7,955 nucleotides of DNA from an uncultured Flavobacteriales bacterium (GTDB taxonomy: Bacteria > Bacteroidota > Bacteroidia > Flavobacteriales > Weeksellaceae), in assembly GCA_937973555.1 (NCBI GenBank), contig CALJKL010000101.1:1-7955 (forward strand). The letters run 5' to 3'. Below the pieces are notes generated by a model that was given only the letters and a program-made list of their open reading frames with translations, had not been told where the DNA came from and did not search any database. Positions 4,696 to 7,955 of this stretch are shown here, one piece after another; within the stretch, counting starts at the first letter, position 1; each line of letters opens with the position of its first letter. Made by a program: the position numbers and the translations under genes.

Positions 4696-6150
4696 TTAAT
4701 TTCTATACCATCCATAATTCACTCCATTTACATTTGCCGGGAATATAACGGTATTAGCCCCAATACTTCCATACACCCCATTATTAGGAGGAACTCCTAT
4801 TGATCGGCCATCGAGATCAATTGGTGTCCATGCTGAACCTGTTATGGTTTGACCGGCACCCTTAGATGTTGCAGTTGATTTTAAATGAAAATCGTATGTA
4901 GCGATATTTACAAATGTAGCTGGAATACTAACATTGATTTCTCCGGGAACTAAGTGATAATTGGTAGACGAACCACTAGATACAGAATAGGAATTATTTT
5001 GATGGAGTGTTTTTAATGTATCGCTATTGGCTACTACATCAATACCACCTTTTAAGAAAAATATATTATTTTTTAGATTGAAAACCGTATCCGAAGTTTC
5101 TGAACCAGCATAATTAAAACAGGCACCAAATCCAAACACTCCCGCAGTATCTATAATAACATTGTTATAGTACTGCATATTTTTGCATTGAACAGGGAAG
5201 CCCCCACTTGCACTTGTATAGGTTAATTCAGAGCAGTTTATTATTTTACAATAAGCTACCATATTATCTGCTGCTGTTCCTGCTGTTCCACTACCTATTT
5301 CCATTACACCATTACTATAATTTATATAGCAGTAAATGATTTTATTATTACTGCAAGCACCATAAGATTCACAAGCACCACCATCAACTCCATAATCTTG
5401 TGAATACGCCCAACAAGAATCAAAAAAACAATGTGATACGGTATTGTTATTTGAATTTCCCCAAAGGCACCCGTTTGCGCCGTAGTCATTGTCTGCTCCC
5501 GGATCATTTCTTATTGTACGCATATCAGTAAAGGAGCATTGATAAATATAGTTGTTATTGCTACCATCATTTACAAATACACCTGTACCTATTAATGAAA
5601 AATCGCAATATTGAATTGTATTGTTATCGCCAGTTTCTATTTTAATCCCTATTGTTACATAAGCCTCAATATGCCTATCAGGGCTTTGCGAAGGGTATGT
5701 AACATTTAAGTTTTCAATAAATAAATTTGAACCAGTAAAATAAAAAGTATTTCTGTCGTATAATGGATCAGAACCACTATAAACGATTATTGGTTTTGCC
5801 CCTGTTCCGTATGAACCCCAATAGATACCTGATGTAGATTTATTTATTTTTCCATTGAAAGTTTGACCACACTTAAATGTAACGCTATCCCCACTTACTA
5901 ATGTAGTAGACTGAACTTTAGCCATTGTTTTAAATGGTGCTGCTGGTGATAAACCATTATTGGAATCACTCCCGGACGTATCTACATAATAGTGATGTGT
6001 AACTAATGGTACTAAGAAAAAATCCCCTTCATTGAATAGTTGGGTTCTTTCAGATGATTCCGGTTTAATATATTTTTTTTCAGGCGCATAATTAAATGCA
6101 ATCCCAAAAAACAAAATAGTACATAATATTAATAATAATGATCTTTTCAT
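4696..6150 (-). CDS. Right-handed parallel beta-helix protein, candidate tail spike
   Basis: This 484-residue protein begins with a Sec-type signal (MKRSLLLILCTILFFGIAFN). The start of a pectate-lyase-like beta-helix follows at 54-79 (YYVDTSGSDSNNGLSPAAPF), a common opening of DUF1565/alginate-lyase-type beta-helices. Helix coils are visible as repeats of NN-x-[IV]-x-x-C at 176-182, 199-205, 235-241, 268-274 and 295-301, giving a cysteine ladder. The C-terminus (DLDGRSIGVPPNNGVYGSIG) matches the usual end of such domains. In phages these proteins are tail spikes that bind or cut surface polysaccharide. I cannot identify catalytic residues. The ATG directly follows the TAA of the upstream gene with no gap, so translation is probably coupled. 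Odd points are the signal peptide and the many cysteines. A secreted host polysaccharide lyase is the main alternative. Confidence 0.75.
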   Translation of the reverse strand: MKRSLLLILCTILFFGIAFNYAPEKKYIKPESSERTQLFNEGDFFLVPLVTHHYYVDTSGSDSNNGLSPAAPFKTMAKVQSTTLVSGDSVTFKCGQTFNGKINKSTSGIYWGSYGTGAKPIIVYSGSDPLYDRNTFYFTGSNLFIENLNVTYPSQSPDRHIEAYVTIGIKIETGDNNTIQYCDFSLIGTGVFVNDGSNNNYIYQCSFTDMRTIRNDPGADNDYGANGCLWGNSNNNTVSHCFFDSCWAYSQDYGVDGGACESYGACSNNKIIYCYINYSNGVMEIGSGTAGTAADNMVAYCKIINCSELTYTSASGGFPVQCKNMQYYNNVIIDTAGVFGFGACFNYAGSETSDTVFNLKNNIFFLKGGIDVVANSDTLKTLHQNNSYSVSSGSSTNYHLVPGEINVSIPATFVNIATYDFHLKSTATSKGAGQTITGSAWTPIDLDGRSIGVPPNNGVYGSIGANTVIFPANVNGVNYGWYRN

Positions 6151-6723
6151 TTACTTAGTTATTTGTCCGCAAAGATTAGCTGTTGATGTAGAATTAAATA
6201 GTAAATCAGCCGCCCCTCCTGATGAAATTCTTTTATAAGATGCTACACTACTTATGGTAATACTTGTATTGGGGGATACTAAAACAGGCTTTGCTACTGA
6301 TACCAATTTTACTGCTATGGGTTTAGTTAATGCCCTTACTGAAACTGTAGTTGTGCTAAGTGTATTCGTGAAAAATATAACAGTTGATGAATCTGCTTCG
6401 GTTATGGTATACGATATTGATGATACGTTTTTATATTTATAATAAGTACCACCTCCCGATAATGGCAAATTATTTATCTGTGTTTGCAATCCCTTTACTG
6501 CATTAGAACAACTGTCTAGTCTACCTGATAATGCTTTGTCTGCATTGGTTAAAGTGGTAATAGTATTATTTAATGAAGTGGTGGTAGCAATTTTTGATGG
6601 ATTAGTAGAAGCAGTTTTATTTGAAACAATAAAATCATCTCCTAATATCAATGTATCTTTTACCTGCGAAAAACCCAAAAAAGGGATGATGAATATTCCT
6701 GTAAACATCAATAATTTTTTCAT
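6151..6723 (-). CDS. Short fibre-like protein with signal peptide, 190 aa
   Basis: The N-terminus MKKLLMFTGIFIIPFLGFSQ is a classic Bacteroidota signal peptide with cleavage after or near the SQ. Residues 48-86 are rich in Asn, Thr and Leu with heptad-like spacing (SLNNTITTLTNADKALSGRL), typical of trimeric fibre stalks. After a GGGTYYKYKN hinge comes a beta-rich head (YTITEADSSTVIFFTNTLST... YKRISSGGAADLL... CGQI) that resembles small C-terminal domains of phage tail fibres. It is the first visible gene of the tail/lysis run and is directly joined to the beta-helix gene. Its start codon lies only 17 bases from the left-end hairpin of the TnpB element, so its native promoter has probably been displaced. 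A host adhesin-like secreted protein is the alternative. Confidence 0.65.
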   Translation of the reverse strand: MKKLLMFTGIFIIPFLGFSQVKDTLILGDDFIVSNKTASTNPSKIATTTSLNNTITTLTNADKALSGRLDSCSNAVKGLQTQINNLPLSGGGTYYKYKNVSSISYTITEADSSTVIFFTNTLSTTTVSVRALTKPIAVKLVSVAKPVLVSPNTSITISSVASYKRISSGGAADLLFNSTSTANLCGQITK

Positions 6724-6740
6724 AAAATTGGAGCAGGAAA

Positions 6741-6769
6741 CACACTCATCGCCTTTTGGCGTGGGTGTG
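6741..6769 (+). other. Imperfect hairpin, probable left-end recognition structure
   Basis: CACACTCA (6741-6748) pairs with TGGGTGTG (6762-6769, one T-G pair), and CGCC (6750-6753) pairs with GGCG (6758-6761), around a TTTT loop. A single T at 6749 is left unpaired. A bulged stem near each end is what Y1 transposases of the IS200/IS605 family bind. It lies 86 bases before the tnpB start. Confidence 0.65.
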
Positions 6770-6842
6770 AGGAATGCGACTGCAACGCTTTAAATTGTTT
6801 AACAAAATTAGTAATTATTTTCTGATATGTGAAATTATTTTG

Positions 6843-6850
6843 TATCTTTG
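6843..6850 (+). promoter_or_regulatory. Candidate -7 promoter box of tnpB
   Basis: TATCTTTG is an exact match to the Bacteroidota -7 consensus TAnnTTTG. Only four bases separate it from the GTG start, so a transcript from here would be leaderless or nearly so. No clear TTG box is seen about 20 bases upstream. It may be chance, or a weak promoter. Confidence 0.35.
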
Positions 6851-6854
6851 CTTC

Positions 6855-7955
6855 GTGAAACTCACTTTGAAAATAAAACTTTTGCCAACTGACGAACAGG
6901 CTAACTTGCTTCTCGAAACGATGAAGGAAGCTAATACTGTTTGTAATGCCATATCTGATGTGGCGTGGCAAGAGAAGATTTTCAATAATTTTAAGTTGCA
7001 CCATCGCACCTATCATTCGTACAAGGCTACGTTTAACCTTTCTTCTCAAATGCTTATTAGGCAAATAGCCAAAGTTGCTGATGCTTATAAGTTGGACAAG
7101 AAAACTAAACGGACATTCAGACCACTTGGCTCTATTGCCTATGACGCTCGGATTATGACTTACAAGCCTGATAATATCGTCTCCTTGTGGTGTATCGGTG
7201 GTAGGCAAAAGATAAACTTTGTTTGCCATAATCCTGCTTATTTGCCTTACATTAAGGGTGAGGCTGATTTGGTTTACAAAAAAGGGAAATTTTATCTTTT
7301 CCAAACTGTTGATATTCCTGAACAAGATGTTGAAGATATTGAATCTTTCTTGGGAGTGGATTTTGGTCTTGTAAGCATAGCAACCCTTAGCAATGGTAAA
7401 GAATTTAACTCTAAAAAACTTCAAGATTATCGAGAAAAAAGACAAAAAGTAAGAAGCTCCGTTCAAAGCAAACGCACAAGAGGAAGTAAAAAACTCTTGA
7501 AAAGGCTTAGTGGCAGAGAACGAACTACCGCTTCTATAATCAATCACACCATCGCAAAACAAATTGTTCAAATTGCCAAAGAAGAAAATAAAGGAATTGC
7601 TCTTGAAGACCTTAAAGGCATCCGCTTTTCTTCGCTTAAAAAAGGTAAAAAATTTAGAACAAGGGTTGGCAAGTGGTCGTTCAATCAGTTGCGTCAATAT
7701 ATTTCCTACAAAGCTATTCTTAATGGTGTTCAGGTTGTTCTTGTTAATCCAAGATACACAAGCAAGACTTGTAGCAACTGCCACCACATAGGCAATAGAA
7801 AAGGAAAGGTATTTGAATGCAATAACTGCGGAAACAATATGGATGCCGATGTAAATGCATCGCTCAATATTGCTACGCTGGGGGCTTCCGTAAATAAGCC
7901 CGAAAAGTCGAGTATGTATAGCTGTGCTTTGCATTATTCAGATTTAAAGCCCATC
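6855..7955 (+). CDS. tnpB: TnpB, RNA-guided RuvC-type nuclease of IS200/IS605 elements (3' end missing)
   Basis: The frame is open from GTG at 6855 to the window edge, 367 codons with no stop; only a few residues are probably missing. TnpB is a nuclease guided by an RNA from the element's right end. The N-terminal OrfB/WED region (KLTLKIKLLPTDEQANLLL) is followed by the split RuvC core: D169 in FLGVDFGL, E251 in GIALEDLKGI and D332 in NMDADVNASLNIA. All three catalytic acids are present. A zinc finger (C306, C309, C322, C325) lies between the second and third motifs. The GTG start is chosen because KLTLKIKLLP is the usual beginning in this family and no upstream ATG is in frame. With intact acids it is not a nuclease-dead TldR-type regulator. 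It is transcribed away from the fibre gene, so it cannot be part of that operon. Confidence 0.92.
   Translation, partial: MKLTLKIKLLPTDEQANLLLETMKEANTVCNAISDVAWQEKIFNNFKLHHRTYHSYKATFNLSSQMLIRQIAKVADAYKLDKKTKRTFRPLGSIAYDARIMTYKPDNIVSLWCIGGRQKINFVCHNPAYLPYIKGEADLVYKKGKFYLFQTVDIPEQDVEDIESFLGVDFGLVSIATLSNGKEFNSKKLQDYREKRQKVRSSVQSKRTRGSKKLLKRLSGRERTTASIINHTIAKQIVQIAKEENKGIALEDLKGIRFSSLKKGKKFRTRVGKWSFNQLRQYISYKAILNGVQVVLVNPRYTSKTCSNCHHIGNRKGKVFECNNCGNNMDADVNASLNIATLGASVNKPEKSSMYSCALHYSDLKPI

Larger units (their letters stand above)
6724..7955 (+). mobile_element. IS200/IS605-type element carrying tnpB (left end; right end outside)
   Basis: The element is supported by a complete TnpB frame and a subterminal hairpin upstream of it (6741-6769), the arrangement of IS605/IS1341-type left ends. 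No tnpA (Y1 transposase) is visible on the left side; it may lie to the right or be absent. The left border at about 6724 is inferred: it would place the cleavage after TTCAT at 6719-6723, 17 bases before the hairpin, similar to the short linkers known in this family. The true border needs the empty site. Confidence 0.6.

Noticed and set aside
6720..7934. A 404-codon open frame on the minus strand opposite tnpB, ending in an ATGA overlap with the fibre start
   Set aside because: The plus strand in the same place encodes TnpB with all catalytic and zinc-finger residues. The antisense frame is Phe/Ser/Ile-rich with no recognisable domain, which is what lysine- and glutamate-rich coding sequence yields when read backwards.
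6855..7955. Possibility that the TnpB is a nuclease-dead regulator (TldR) controlling the fibre gene
   Set aside because: D169, E251 and D332 of the RuvC core are all present, so a cleaving TnpB is the simpler reading.
1..7955. CRISPR array, tRNA or rRNA genes
   Set aside because: I found no regularly spaced direct repeats and no cloverleaf or rRNA-like sequence on either strand by reading.

Overview
The window looks like phage or prophage DNA from a member of the Bacteroidota. The evidence is the AT-rich sequence, A-rich leaders in place of Shine-Dalgarno sites, matches to the Bacteroidota promoter motif TAnnTTTG, signal peptides ending in GFSQ, and a lipoprotein with an ISCDK lipobox. It carries one end of a phage late region, consisting of a tail fibre or spike pair followed by a lysis cassette, plus two transposon-related genes. 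I see no capsid, terminase or integrase gene, so free phage and prophage cannot be told apart.

Left part, plus strand (3-816): the 3' end of an unrecognised gene, a 79-residue hypothetical protein, and a 108-residue protein with one N-terminal membrane segment. A hairpin with a T-run (887-918) ends this unit. Facing it on the minus strand (917-1216) is a 99-residue protein. Its first ~60 residues resemble the N-terminal segment of RelA/SpoT-type (p)ppGpp synthetases, but the catalytic part is missing and an acidic tail takes its place. The intergenic region behind it (1217-1394) has four copies of the octamer CATGCAAA, two of them inside a perfect 13-bp inverted repeat. This looks like an operator region between divergent genes.

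1395-1917: a broken IS1595-family transposase. It keeps the zinc ribbon and the start of the next domain, loses the DDE catalytic domain, and runs into a start-less fragment of another reading frame.

Middle and right, minus strand (6723 down to 1898): read in transcription order, a short secreted fibre-like protein, a 484-residue parallel beta-helix protein, three small membrane or secreted proteins, a two-TM holin-like protein, a lipoprotein, a 109-residue protein, and a GH73 glucosaminidase endolysin. A strong hairpin terminator at 2132-2157 closes this run, and a 68-residue hypothetical protein lies beyond it. The likely logic is a host-surface-recognition pair followed by lysis genes: holin to release the enzyme, endolysin to cut peptidoglycan, and lipoprotein plus TM/coiled-coil proteins as possible spanins.

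Right end, plus strand (about 6724-7955): a TnpB gene of the IS200/IS605 type with all three RuvC residues and the zinc finger, preceded by an imperfect hairpin typical of the left end of such elements. It sits directly upstream of the fibre gene. The gene runs off the window, so its right end and omega-RNA are not visible.
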